Source: Elusimicrobiota bacterium (GTDB taxonomy: Bacteria > Elusimicrobiota > Elusimicrobia > UBA1565 > UBA9628). Taken from it: 50,194 bases of DNA. Below the pieces are notes generated by a model, which saw nothing but the letters and a program-made list of their open reading frames with translations, was not told where the DNA came from and did not search any database. The translations under genes and the position numbers were made by a program. Below are positions 25,483-33,093 of the stretch, one piece after another. Location: assembly GCA_016194705.1 (NCBI GenBank), contig JACQAZ010000049.1, positions 1-50,194 of the forward strand. The letters are read 5' to 3'. Position 1 is the first letter of the stretch. Every line of letters begins with the position of its first letter.

Positions 25483-25518
25483 GGAGGCATTATATTAAGA
25501 ATAAGGCGCCGCTGTCAA
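25483..25518 (-). promoter_or_regulatory. Full-consensus promoter of the rpsO-pnp run (leaderless)
   Basis: On the minus strand TTGACA (25518-25513), an 18-nt spacer and TATAAT (25494-25489) are followed by 6 nt and the ATG at 25482. Both hexamers match the housekeeping consensus at all positions, and the expected start point is the A of the ATG. Confidence 0.85.
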
Positions 25519-25530
25519 ACCGGCGGCCGT

Positions 25531-27858
25531 TCAGCGGGAATGCTTGACCAGGTTGCGGATCGCCGTCACGAGATCCTCGGGCTCGACGGGCTTGGCGAGA
25601 TACATCTGATAGCCGGCCTCGAGAGCCGCGTCGCGGTCTTCTTCCTTGGCGCGGGCGGTCAGGGCCAGGGCCAGCACGCTGCCTCCGCCCGCGGGGCCCA
25701 GGGCGCGCACCTTGCGCATCAGGCTGTAGCCGTCCTCGTTGGGCATCGCGATGTCCGAGACCAGGAGCTCGGGCCGCTCTTTTTGGAACGCGCCCAAAGC
25801 GTCGGACGCGGACGGGGCTGTCGCCACGCGGGCTCCGCAATACCGCAGGAGCTCGGCGAGCATCTGGAGGGTGTCGAGCTCGTCGTCCACGACGAGGACC
25901 TTCAACCCGTCCAAGGTGTGGGCGAGCCTTGAAGGACGCGCGGCCCCCGCGGCGGGCGGCGCGCCTGCGCGGCTGGGCTCGGCGTGCTTCGAGAGGGGAA
26001 GGGTCACCGTGAAGGTCGCTCCGCGGCCCACGCCGGGGCTTTCCGCCGAGACTTGCCCCCCATGCAGTTCGACGAGGTGGCGGACGATCGCCAGCCCTAT
26101 GCCGAGTCCGCGGTGCTGACGGGTGAGCGAGCTCTCGCCTTGGCGGAAAAGGTCGAACATCTCGTGGACGAATTCCTTCTCGATGCCCGCGCCGTCGTCC
26201 TCGACGGCGACCATGGCGCAGCCCTCCGAGACCCGTGCGCGCACCCGCACCGCTCCGGCGTCGCGGTTGAACTTGACGGCGTTGGAGATGAGGTTCCAGA
26301 AGACCTGCTGAAGGCGGTAGTGGTCGCCGTAGACGCTCACGGCCGCGTCGCACTCGATCTCGATCCGGACGGCCTTGGCCTCGGCGGTGGTCCGGATGGT
26401 GTCTGCCGCGGCCTGCAGGATCGCGGCCAATTCGACGGGCCGCACGTCGAGGTGGAGCTTTCCGGTGACGATGCTCGAGAGGTCGAGGAGATCCTCGATG
26501 ATCTGGGCCTGGAGCTTCATGTTGCGCTCGATGATCTCGAGCGCGCGGTTGCGTTCCGATTGAGGGACGTCTCCGGAGCGCAGCAGCCAGGTCCAGCCGA
26601 GGATGGCCGTCATCGGGGTTCGCAGCTCGTGCGAGACCACCGCGAGAAACTCATCCTTGGCTCTGCTCGCAGCCTCGGCTTCGGCGCGGGCGTCCTTCTC
26701 GAGGTGCAGCAGCCTGTTGTGCTCGCTCTCGGCGCGCCGGCGCTCGGAGATGTCGCGCACCACGCAGACCAACCCCCCGCCCTCGATGCGGGTCAGGGAG
26801 ATCTCCTGAGGGAAGGCGCTGCCGTCCTGGCGGCGGCCGACCGCCTCTCCGCGCCACTGGCCCTCCTTCCAGAAGCGGGGCATGATCTCGGTCTCGAAGC
26901 GCCTCAATTGCTCGGGGGAGTAGAGGGACCTCCAGCTCTTCCCGATGAGGTCCTCGGGGCGGTCGTAGCCGTAGAGCCGCGCATGCGCGTCGTTGAGGTA
27001 GACGAAGCGGCCTTCCTCGTCGTGGATGGCCATGCCGTCCATGGAGGCGCGGATGGCGGCGGCCTGCTGGTGCAGCAGGACGTCGGCGCGCCGGCGTTCG
27101 CTGACGTCGGTCGACACTCCGAGGATCCCGATGACGGCTCCGCCCTCGTCGCGCCGCGGGACGAAATGGGTCTCAAGGGTCACGCCGTTGACGTCGAGGA
27201 CGTCGGTGAAGGACTCTCCGGCCAAAGCGCGCCTGAGGTTGGCTGAGGCGCGTGGGATGCCGGGGTAGAGGTCGAAGGCCGAGCGCCCGACGAGCTCCCC
27301 GGGCCGAAACCCCAGCCCGATGAGGCCCTTGCCTTCGGAAAGCAGGACGCTGCCGTCGCGGTCGGTCATCCAGAGAATGACGGGGGCGTGGGTGACGATC
27401 TCGCCGAGCTCCTCCTGAGCCCCCTTGAGCGCGGACTCCATGCGCTTGCGCTCGGAGATGTCGTGGGCGATGGCCAGCGAGGCGAGCCGCCCCTCCCAAT
27501 CGATGGCGTGCGCGAAGATTTCGACGTCGATGATCTGGCCGTTCTTGAGCTTGTGGCGCCACAGTCCCTTGTGCTCTAGCTCCCCCTCGCGGAGTTTCTT
27601 GGCGGTTTCCAATAGGCGCGGCACGTCCTCCGGAGGGCGGATGTCGTCGAGCCGCATGCGCAGGAACTCGGCCCGTGAGTAGCCGTATTTCTTCACGGCG
27701 GCCTCGTTGACTTCGATGAACCGCAGCGACGTCAGATCCGTCAGGAACGCCGGCAGGGGGTTGGCGTTGAGGAGGATGCGCGTGAAGGATTCGACGGCCG
27801 ACGTCTTGCCAGAGCGCGCGGGGCGTTTCCTGTTCGCCTGCGTCCGGGATTTTCTCAT
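25531..27858 (-). CDS. Hybrid sensor histidine kinase with PAS domains and receiver
   Basis: A 775-residue protein without obvious membrane segments, so probably a cytoplasmic sensor. Three PAS domains span about residues 25-395 (YGYSRAEFLRMRLDDI, WMTDRDGSVLLSEG, LYGYDRPEDLIGKSWRSLYS). A HisKA box SHELRTPM follows with the phospho-His near residue 409. The HATPase has NLISNAVKF and VEDDGAGIE. A C-terminal receiver domain has VLVVDDE, the phospho-acceptor in LLVSDIAMP near residue 701, and Lys in YLAKPVEP. ATG at 27858 follows the cinA stop by 18 bp; TAAGAT/TATAGT-like -10 sequences sit in that gap. No cognate output gene is adjacent. Confidence 0.93.
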   Translation of the reverse strand: MRKSRTQANRKRPARSGKTSAVESFTRILLNANPLPAFLTDLTSLRFIEVNEAAVKKYGYSRAEFLRMRLDDIRPPEDVPRLLETAKKLREGELEHKGLWRHKLKNGQIIDVEIFAHAIDWEGRLASLAIAHDISERKRMESALKGAQEELGEIVTHAPVILWMTDRDGSVLLSEGKGLIGLGFRPGELVGRSAFDLYPGIPRASANLRRALAGESFTDVLDVNGVTLETHFVPRRDEGGAVIGILGVSTDVSERRRADVLLHQQAAAIRASMDGMAIHDEEGRFVYLNDAHARLYGYDRPEDLIGKSWRSLYSPEQLRRFETEIMPRFWKEGQWRGEAVGRRQDGSAFPQEISLTRIEGGGLVCVVRDISERRRAESEHNRLLHLEKDARAEAEAASRAKDEFLAVVSHELRTPMTAILGWTWLLRSGDVPQSERNRALEIIERNMKLQAQIIEDLLDLSSIVTGKLHLDVRPVELAAILQAAADTIRTTAEAKAVRIEIECDAAVSVYGDHYRLQQVFWNLISNAVKFNRDAGAVRVRARVSEGCAMVAVEDDGAGIEKEFVHEMFDLFRQGESSLTRQHRGLGIGLAIVRHLVELHGGQVSAESPGVGRGATFTVTLPLSKHAEPSRAGAPPAAGAARPSRLAHTLDGLKVLVVDDELDTLQMLAELLRYCGARVATAPSASDALGAFQKERPELLVSDIAMPNEDGYSLMRKVRALGPAGGGSVLALALTARAKEEDRDAALEAGYQMYLAKPVEPEDLVTAIRNLVKHSR

Positions 27859-27876
27859 GGTGACGCGGCGATCTTA

Positions 27877-29157
27877 CTATATTTCCTTCGCGCGGGGAGC
27901 CTTGAGGCGCCTGAGGACCAAGGTCAGAGCGGCCGCGACGGCGCGGGCCCGGACGACCTCCCTGTTCCCGGAGAAGCGCGCCTTGATGACGGCCGAACGC
28001 TTGCCGTCGTCGAGACCGAAATAGACGAGCCCGACCGGCTTTTTGCGCGAGCCCCCGCCGGGGCCAGCGACTCCGGTCACGGAGAGGCCAAGCGTTGCGC
28101 CGCAGGACCGCCGCGCGCCGGCCGCCATTTCGCGCGCGCAATGCGACGAAACGGCGCCGAACCGCGCGAGCGTCCGGCCCGAGACGCCCAAGAGCTTGGT
28201 CTTGAGGCGGTTGGAATAGGCGATGACTCCGCAGATGAAATAATCCGAGCTGCCCGGCACCGAGGTCAGCCGCCGGCCGAGCCAGCCGCCGGTGCAGGAC
28301 TCCGCCACCGCCAGAGTCAGGCTCCGCGCGCGAAGGCGCCGGCCGACGGCCGACTCGAGGGTTTCGGCGCCTTCTCCGAAGACGTGCTCGCCGACGGCCG
28401 CGTAGATCCTGCGGCGCAGGACCTTGAGCACGGCGGCGGCGCGGCGCGCAGTCGCCTCGGTCGCGGCCGCGTGGAAGGAGACCTGGCCGTCCGACGACAG
28501 GATCGTGAAGGAGCGGCCCGGGGCGGGATCATCCGTCAAGAAGGCGAGCTTCTCGTCGGCGACGGACTCCGGGACTCCGGACATCCGCACGCAGAGATGC
28601 GCGGTCGCGCGCCCTCTGGCGTAGGCCGCCCGGAGCCGCGGCAGGATGTGCGCCTCGAACATCGGCGCCATCTCGGAGAAGGGCCCCGGCATCAGCGCTA
28701 CGAGCTTCACTCGGGACCCGCCGCCGCGCAGGCGCAGCAGTTGTCCGGGCGCCGAACCGAACGGGTTGGGCAGGACGGACGCGCCCTCGATCACGAAGGC
28801 TTGGCGCTTGTTCTCCTCGGGCACGGGCAGGCGGTAGCGCGAGAACTTCTTCTTGATGCGGGCGTAGAGTGCGGGGCGGTAGCGCATCGACCGGCCCAGT
28901 GCGGCGGCCACCGCCTCGCGCGAGATGTCGTCGAAGGTCGGGCCGAGACCACCGCAAAGGAGCAGCGCGTCGGAGCGCTTCAAGGCCTCGCGGACCGCGG
29001 CCGTGATCTCCGCGAGGTCATCGGGGAGCGAGCCCTCCCGCGCCAGCGGAAGCCCCGCCGCGTTGAGAGCCGTCGAGAGGTAGGCCTGGTGGGTGTTGAC
29101 CTGGCCGCTCAAGAGCTCCGTGCCCACGCACAGCAGCTCTATCCGAGGTTGTCTCAC
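27877..29157 (-). CDS. cinA: CinA-like protein (competence/damage-inducible; nicotinamide-nucleotide amidase domain)
   Basis: A 426-residue two-domain protein. The N-terminal domain is MoCF/COG1058-like (VGTELLSGQVNTHQAYLS, LLLCGGLGPTFDD), associated with ADP-ribose pyrophosphatase activity in characterised homologues. The C-terminal domain is CinA/PncC (AVAESCTGGWLGRRLTSVPG, then LSVTGVAGPGGG), which deamidates nicotinamide mononucleotide in pyridine-nucleotide salvage. GTG at 29157 overlaps the DUF3467 stop (GTGA). Both domains are complete. Confidence 0.92.
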   Translation of the reverse strand: MRQPRIELLCVGTELLSGQVNTHQAYLSTALNAAGLPLAREGSLPDDLAEITAAVREALKRSDALLLCGGLGPTFDDISREAVAAALGRSMRYRPALYARIKKKFSRYRLPVPEENKRQAFVIEGASVLPNPFGSAPGQLLRLRGGGSRVKLVALMPGPFSEMAPMFEAHILPRLRAAYARGRATAHLCVRMSGVPESVADEKLAFLTDDPAPGRSFTILSSDGQVSFHAAATEATARRAAAVLKVLRRRIYAAVGEHVFGEGAETLESAVGRRLRARSLTLAVAESCTGGWLGRRLTSVPGSSDYFICGVIAYSNRLKTKLLGVSGRTLARFGAVSSHCAREMAAGARRSCGATLGLSVTGVAGPGGGSRKKPVGLVYFGLDDGKRSAVIKARFSGNREVVRARAVAAALTLVLRRLKAPRAKEI

Positions 29158-29462
29158 TGATAGACGTTGGCGGACGACGGCTTGTCGGACGGGGTCTGTC
29201 CCGCCGGGATAGGGCCGAACCTGGCCTCGAACTTCTCGATGTTGTCCTTGAGCGCCCAGAGGAAGCGCTTGGCGTGGACCGGGGACGACACCAGGCGGGT
29301 CAGGACCTTGGCTTTGGGGTTCTGAGGCTGAAGGAAGAGGAAGTCCAGCACGAATTCCGTCTCGTTGTGCGTGATGACGGCGAGGTTGGTGTAGATCCCC
29401 CGCGCCGTCGCCTCGTCGATCTCGATGGGGAGAGGCTGTCCTTCGGGAGCTTTTTCTTCCAT
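29154..29462 (-). CDS. DUF3467 family protein
   Basis: A small protein of 102 residues with the DUF3467 pattern: YTNLAVITHNETEFVLDFLF, then VLTRLVSSPVHAKRFLWALK, then a short helix. Members are widespread, often next to ribosomal or replication genes, with no known function. The ATG at 29462 is preferred to an upstream in-frame start because TGgTAGACT ends 8 nt before it, which would place the longer N-terminus upstream of the transcript. Translationally coupled to cinA. Confidence 0.85.
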   Translation of the reverse strand: MEEKAPEGQPLPIEIDEATARGIYTNLAVITHNETEFVLDFLFLQPQNPKAKVLTRLVSSPVHAKRFLWALKDNIEKFEARFGPIPAGQTPSDKPSSANVYQ

Positions 29463-29479
29463 AATGCGGCAGTCTACCA
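29463..29479 (-). promoter_or_regulatory. Extended -10 promoter of DUF3467-cinA
   Basis: Minus-strand TGgTAGACT (29479-29471) lies 8 nt before the ATG at 29462. No -35 match is visible. It is part of a 60-bp divergent region shared with gmk. Confidence 0.5.
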
Positions 29480-29485
29480 TTTTTG

Positions 29486-29522
29486 TTGTGCTTTGCGGCC
29501 GAATTTGTTAAAATGATGGCGG
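29486..29522 (+). promoter_or_regulatory. Promoter of the gmk operon (near-leaderless)
   Basis: TTGTGC at 29486-29491, 17 nt, then TAAAAT at 29509-29514 with TG at the extended -10 position. The ATG at 29523 follows after 8 nt. There is no Shine-Dalgarno. Confidence 0.55.
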
Positions 29523-30119
29523 ATGCGCAAGGGCATGCTGATCGTCATTTCCGCTCCCTCGGGAACGGGAAAATCCACGATCTGCCGAAAACTGCTGCAG
29601 AAGCGGAGGGACCTCAAGTACTCCGTCTCCTGCACGACGCGCCAGCCGCGCCCCGGCGAGAAGGACCGCAAGCATTATTTTTTTCTCAGCGAAAAGGAGT
29701 TCAAGCAGAGGATTCATAAGAACGAATTCCTGGAATGGGCCGTCGTGCACGACCACTATTACGGGACCCCGAGGCACTTCATCGAGGGCAGCCTCAAGGA
29801 CGGCTGGAACATCCTGCTCGCCATCGACGTGCAGGGAGCGCAGTCGATTCATGAGAAAATGCCCGACTCGGTCTTGATCTTCGTGACGCCCCCCTCGCTC
29901 GAGTCGCTCAAGGAGCGGCTGGCGGGACGGCGGGAGGCCGTCGATTCCGCCGCCAAGCGGCTGGCCAACTCGAAGGGAGAGCTTTCGGCCGCGAAGAACT
30001 ACGATTACTTGGTCGTCAACGATGAGCTCGAGAAGGCGGTGTCGCAGATCGACGCGATCCTCACGGCGGAAAGCCTGAGGGTCGAACGCCAGCCGGCGTC
30101 AGATCTCGCTCCGGCTTGA
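29523..30119 (+). CDS. gmk: Guanylate kinase
   Basis: A 198-residue enzyme phosphorylating GMP to GDP with ATP. It has the P-loop SAPSGTGKST, the GMP-binding segment VSCTTRQPRPGEKDRKHYFF and the lid region with RLAGRREAVDSAAKRL. The N-terminus before the P-loop has normal length from ATG 29523. It heads a run that continues rpoZ-coaC-coaB-udg-methyltransferase-priA; gmk-rpoZ-coaBC-priA is a conserved order in many bacteria. Confidence 0.96.
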   Translation: MRKGMLIVISAPSGTGKSTICRKLLQKRRDLKYSVSCTTRQPRPGEKDRKHYFFLSEKEFKQRIHKNEFLEWAVVHDHYYGTPRHFIEGSLKDGWNILLAIDVQGAQSIHEKMPDSVLIFVTPPSLESLKERLAGRREAVDSAAKRLANSKGELSAAKNYDYLVVNDELEKAVSQIDAILTAESLRVERQPASDLAPA

Positions 30120-30150
30120 GAGAATGTTTGAATAACGCACAGGAGAAGCG

Positions 30151-30453
30151 ATGAAGAAGAAGGATGCCGCCGAGAAGGAACAGCCGAAGCTGCCCAAGTC
30201 CGTCGAGGAGATGATCTTGAATTTCCCGGGCGGGAAATACACGGCGATCCCTCTGGCCGCGCAGTGGGCGAAGGTCCTGCGCCGCAGGGAAGAGCATCGG
30301 CACCTGACCGCCAACGAGATCCTCGATCTGGCCCTGCGGGAGGTGCTCGGCGGCGAGATCGACTGGAAGGACCTCAAGAAGGCGCTCTCGGCCAACGGCG
30401 CCGCGCAGACCAACGGCCTCAACGGGCTCGAGGAGAAGGCCAAGGACAAGTAG
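30151..30453 (+). CDS. rpoZ: RNA polymerase omega subunit
   Basis: A 100-residue protein with the omega/Rpb6 core GGKYTAIPLAAQWAKVLRRR and the following HLTANEILDLALREVLGGEI. Omega helps assemble RNA polymerase and is where ppGpp binds in some bacteria. Unlike gmk it has a clear Shine-Dalgarno (AGGAG, 6 nt before ATG 30151), as expected inside an operon. Location after gmk supports the call. Confidence 0.9.
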   Translation: MKKKDAAEKEQPKLPKSVEEMILNFPGGKYTAIPLAAQWAKVLRRREEHRHLTANEILDLALREVLGGEIDWKDLKKALSANGAAQTNGLNGLEEKAKDK

Positions 30454-30473
30454 GCCGGTCCCGAGGCGAACTC

Positions 30474-31013
30474 ATGGCGGCCAGGGGGCGGCGCGTCGTC
30501 CTGGGGGTCACCGGCAGCATCGCCGCTTACAAGGCGTGCGAGGTCGTCCGGGGGCTCCTCAAAGCGGGCTGCGAGGTCCGGTGCGTCCTGACCCCCGCGG
30601 GCGCCCAGTTCGTGACGCCGATGAGCCTGGCCGCGCTTTCGCGCAACCCGGTCGCGCAGAACCTGCACGACCCCGCCCTCTGGGAGATGGCGCACCTGTC
30701 GCTGGCGAGTTGGGCGCAGCTCGTCATGATCGCGCCGGCCACCGCCGATTTCATCGCGCGCCTGGCCCACGGCCGCGCGGAGGGCCTGCTCGACGCGCTG
30801 GTCCTCTCGACGCGCGCGCCCGTGGCGGTGTGCCCGGCGATGGACGCCGAGATGTGGGAGCATCCCGCGACCAAGGCCAACGCCGCGCGCCTCAAGGACC
30901 TCGGCTATCGCGTCTGGGGCCCCGACAAGGGCGAACTCGCCAGCGGCAAGGTCGGCTGGGGCAGGCTCCTCGAGCCGGGCGAGATCGTCAAGCGCTGTCT
31001 CGCCGCCAAGTGA
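30474..31013 (+). CDS. coaC: Phosphopantothenoylcysteine decarboxylase, stand-alone (CoaC)
   Basis: A 179-residue flavoprotein decarboxylating 4'-phosphopantothenoylcysteine in coenzyme A synthesis. It has the FMN-binding start VVLGVTGSIAAYKACEVVR, the catalytic-His segment AHLSLASWAQLVMIAPATA and the VCPAMDAEMWEHP motif. In most bacteria this domain is fused to CoaB; here it ends in TGA at 31011-31013 and CoaB starts inside that stop (GTGA). Start ATG 30474 lies 20 bp after rpoZ with a weak GAGG upstream. Confidence 0.92.
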   Translation: MAARGRRVVLGVTGSIAAYKACEVVRGLLKAGCEVRCVLTPAGAQFVTPMSLAALSRNPVAQNLHDPALWEMAHLSLASWAQLVMIAPATADFIARLAHGRAEGLLDALVLSTRAPVAVCPAMDAEMWEHPATKANAARLKDLGYRVWGPDKGELASGKVGWGRLLEPGEIVKRCLAAK

Positions 31014-31666
31014 AGCCATCCTGGCGCGGGAAGAGAGTCTTGATCACCTCCGGGCCCACGCGCGAGCACCTCGATCCCATCCGTTATCTGACCAACGCCT
31101 CGAGCGGACGCATGGGCGCGGCCCTGGCCGCGCAGGCCGCGCGCCTCGGCGCGAAGGTGACCATGGTCAGCGGGCCCGGCGCCGCGCCCGCGCCGCGGGG
31201 CGTGCGCCTGGTTCCGGTCGTCAGCGGGGTCGAAATGTACCGCGCGGCTCTGGCGTTGTCCCGCGGGTCCGACGTCGTCATCGGCGCGGCGGCGGTCTCC
31301 GACTGGCGCTTCGAAAGCCGGGCCCAGCACAAGATCAAGCGGGACCTCAGGCCCTTGCGTTTGACTTTGATCCCAAATCCCGATATCATCAAAGAGGTCT
31401 CGCTCAAACGCCGTCCCGGCTCTTCCCAGATCGTCGTCGGCTTCGCGTTGGAGACCCGGCGCCGCCTCGAAACGGCGCGCGGGAAGCTCGAGAGCAAGGG
31501 GCTGGATTTGATCGTCGCCAACGGGCCGTCCTCGCTGTCGGGAGGGAAGTCCCAAGCCGCGATCATCGGTCGGGGCGAAGTGACCGCTCTGCCCGCGCTC
31601 TCGAAGGCGGAGCTCGCGCGCAGGATCATGAAGGCGATCGAAAGAGAATGGCAAGACAAGAACTGA
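31010..31666 (+). CDS. coaB: Phosphopantothenate--cysteine ligase, stand-alone (CoaB)
   Basis: A 218-residue enzyme joining cysteine to 4'-phosphopantothenate with a nucleotide triphosphate. It has VLITSGPTREHLDPIRYLTN, SSGRMGAALAAQAARLGA, AAAVSDWR and the KIKRDLRPLRLTLIPNPDII segment. GTG at 31010 overlaps the coaC stop, so the CoaBC activities are made from adjacent coupled genes in the same order as in the fused protein. The 3' end overlaps the UDG gene by 19 bp. Confidence 0.92.
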   Translation: MKPSWRGKRVLITSGPTREHLDPIRYLTNASSGRMGAALAAQAARLGAKVTMVSGPGAAPAPRGVRLVPVVSGVEMYRAALALSRGSDVVIGAAAVSDWRFESRAQHKIKRDLRPLRLTLIPNPDIIKEVSLKRRPGSSQIVVGFALETRRRLETARGKLESKGLDLIVANGPSSLSGGKSQAAIIGRGEVTALPALSKAELARRIMKAIEREWQDKN

Positions 31667-32394
31667 CCAGACTGGCGCGCGAGCTTCGCCGTCGGCTCGA
31701 GCAGACTCATGAATCGGAGTGGCTCATGGCCGGCCGCGAGGTCCTCGTGCGCGAATCGACACCGCGGCCCACTCAAGAGAAAGCCGATGGTGCGAAGGAA
31801 GAGCGGCTGGCCGCTCTCGCGGCGAGGATCAGCGCCTGCCGCCTCTGCGGGCTCGGGGCCTCGCGGCTCAACGCCGTGCCCGGCGTCGGCTCGGCGGAGG
31901 CGCGGGTCATGTTCATCGGCGAGGGCCCCGGCTTCGACGAGGACCACAAGGGCGAGCCGTTCGTGGGCCGCTCCGGGCAGCTCCTCGACAAAATCATGGA
32001 GTCGATCGGCCTCTCGCGAAAGACGGTCTACATCGCCAACACGGTCAAATGCCATCCGATGAAGGACGCCTCCGACCCGGAGGCGCGCGGCAACGACCGC
32101 CCACCCTCGCCGGAAGAGATGGCCGCCTGCCGGCCTTATCTCGACGAACAAATTCGCATCATAGAGCCGAAGATCATCGTGACTTTGGGGGCCTCCGCGG
32201 CCAAGGCCATGCTCGGCGACGGCCTTTCGATCACGAAGATCCGCGGGCAGTGGCGGCAGTACACGCCGGAAGGCGGAGCCCCGGTCAAGCTCATGCCGAC
32301 TTTCCATCCTGCGGCCCTCTTGCGCGATCCGAACCTCAAAAAGGACGTCTGGACGGACATGAAGAATTTAAAAAAGGAGCTCGAAGCCCAATGA
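31648..32394 (+). CDS. Uracil-DNA glycosylase, family 4 type
   Basis: A 248-residue DNA-repair enzyme removing uracil from DNA. The domain starts near residue 55 after an N-terminal helical extension. It has the iron-sulfur Cys pair in CRLCGLG, motif 1 GEGPGFDEDHKGEPFVG, NTVKCHPMKD and MAACRPYL carrying the other two Cys, and the PTFHPAALLR motif. The Cys pattern suggests a 4Fe-4S family-4 enzyme. The start ATG at 31648 overlaps coaB; the stop overlaps the methyltransferase start (ATGA at 32391). Confidence 0.9.
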   Translation: MARQELTRLARELRRRLEQTHESEWLMAGREVLVRESTPRPTQEKADGAKEERLAALAARISACRLCGLGASRLNAVPGVGSAEARVMFIGEGPGFDEDHKGEPFVGRSGQLLDKIMESIGLSRKTVYIANTVKCHPMKDASDPEARGNDRPPSPEEMAACRPYLDEQIRIIEPKIIVTLGASAAKAMLGDGLSITKIRGQWRQYTPEGGAPVKLMPTFHPAALLRDPNLKKDVWTDMKNLKKELEAQ

Positions 32395-33083
32395 AACAGC
32401 GCAAGACCCAGGCCGACAAGGACAAGGGAGACAAGGACGTCATCGACCACCTCGGAGACTTCATCGAGGAGAAGTGGCGCAAGGGGATCAGCAAGGTCGA
32501 AGAGATTTTCAAGGACGACAAGGAAGCCGACGACAAGCTCTTCGGCTACTTCAAGGTCTTCATGGACGACAAGGGCGTGGCCGCGGTCACGCCTTCGAGC
32601 AAGTTCCTCGTGGAACGCACGATCAAGGCGATGGACGTCAAGAACGCGAAGACGATCGTCGAGTACGGCGCCGCTCAAGGCGTCATGACCAAGCGCATAC
32701 TGCAGAAGCTTCCTGCCGACGGGCGCCTGCTTGCCATCGAGCTCAACGACGACCTCTACAAGGAGCTGACCTCGCGAGTCAATGACCCGCGACTGATCAC
32801 GGTCAACGGCGACGTGCGCAACATCACCGCGATCGTCGAGAAGTACGGCCTGGGCCCCGTCGACGTCATCGTCTCGGGAGTTCCGTTCGCCTTTCTTTCG
32901 GGTCGCGGCCGCCACGAACTGCTCAAAGCCACCTCCGAGTTGCTGCGCCCGGGCGGACGCTTCGTCGCCTACCAGGTCACGACGCACTTGATCCCTTTGC
33001 TCAAGGATTACTTCCGCAGGGTCAAGACCGAGTTCGAGATCAGGAACCTGCCCCCGCACTTCGTCTTCACCTCCTTCAAATAG
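32391..33083 (+). CDS. SAM-dependent methyltransferase (phospholipid N-methyltransferase/RsmA-like)
   Basis: A 230-residue protein. A charged ~60-residue N-terminal extension precedes a Rossmann methyltransferase: motif I VEYGAAQGVMTKRIL, LLAIELNDDLY for the acidic ribose-binding residue, GDVRNI, and SGVPFAFL where rRNA adenine dimethylases have NLPY. The SGVPF variant resembles phospholipid N-methyltransferases, but substrate cannot be decided from sequence. It is coupled to the UDG gene (ATGA) and lies 10 bp before priA. Confidence 0.75.
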   Translation: MKQRKTQADKDKGDKDVIDHLGDFIEEKWRKGISKVEEIFKDDKEADDKLFGYFKVFMDDKGVAAVTPSSKFLVERTIKAMDVKNAKTIVEYGAAQGVMTKRILQKLPADGRLLAIELNDDLYKELTSRVNDPRLITVNGDVRNITAIVEKYGLGPVDVIVSGVPFAFLSGRGRHELLKATSELLRPGGRFVAYQVTTHLIPLLKDYFRRVKTEFEIRNLPPHFVFTSFK

Positions 33084-33093
33084 CGGGGCCGCG

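Noticed and set aside
27859..27881. Leaderless promoter of the histidine kinase
   Set aside because: TAAGAT and TATAGT lie 12-17 nt before the ATG and lack the TG extension or a -35, so it was not counted with the leaderless set.
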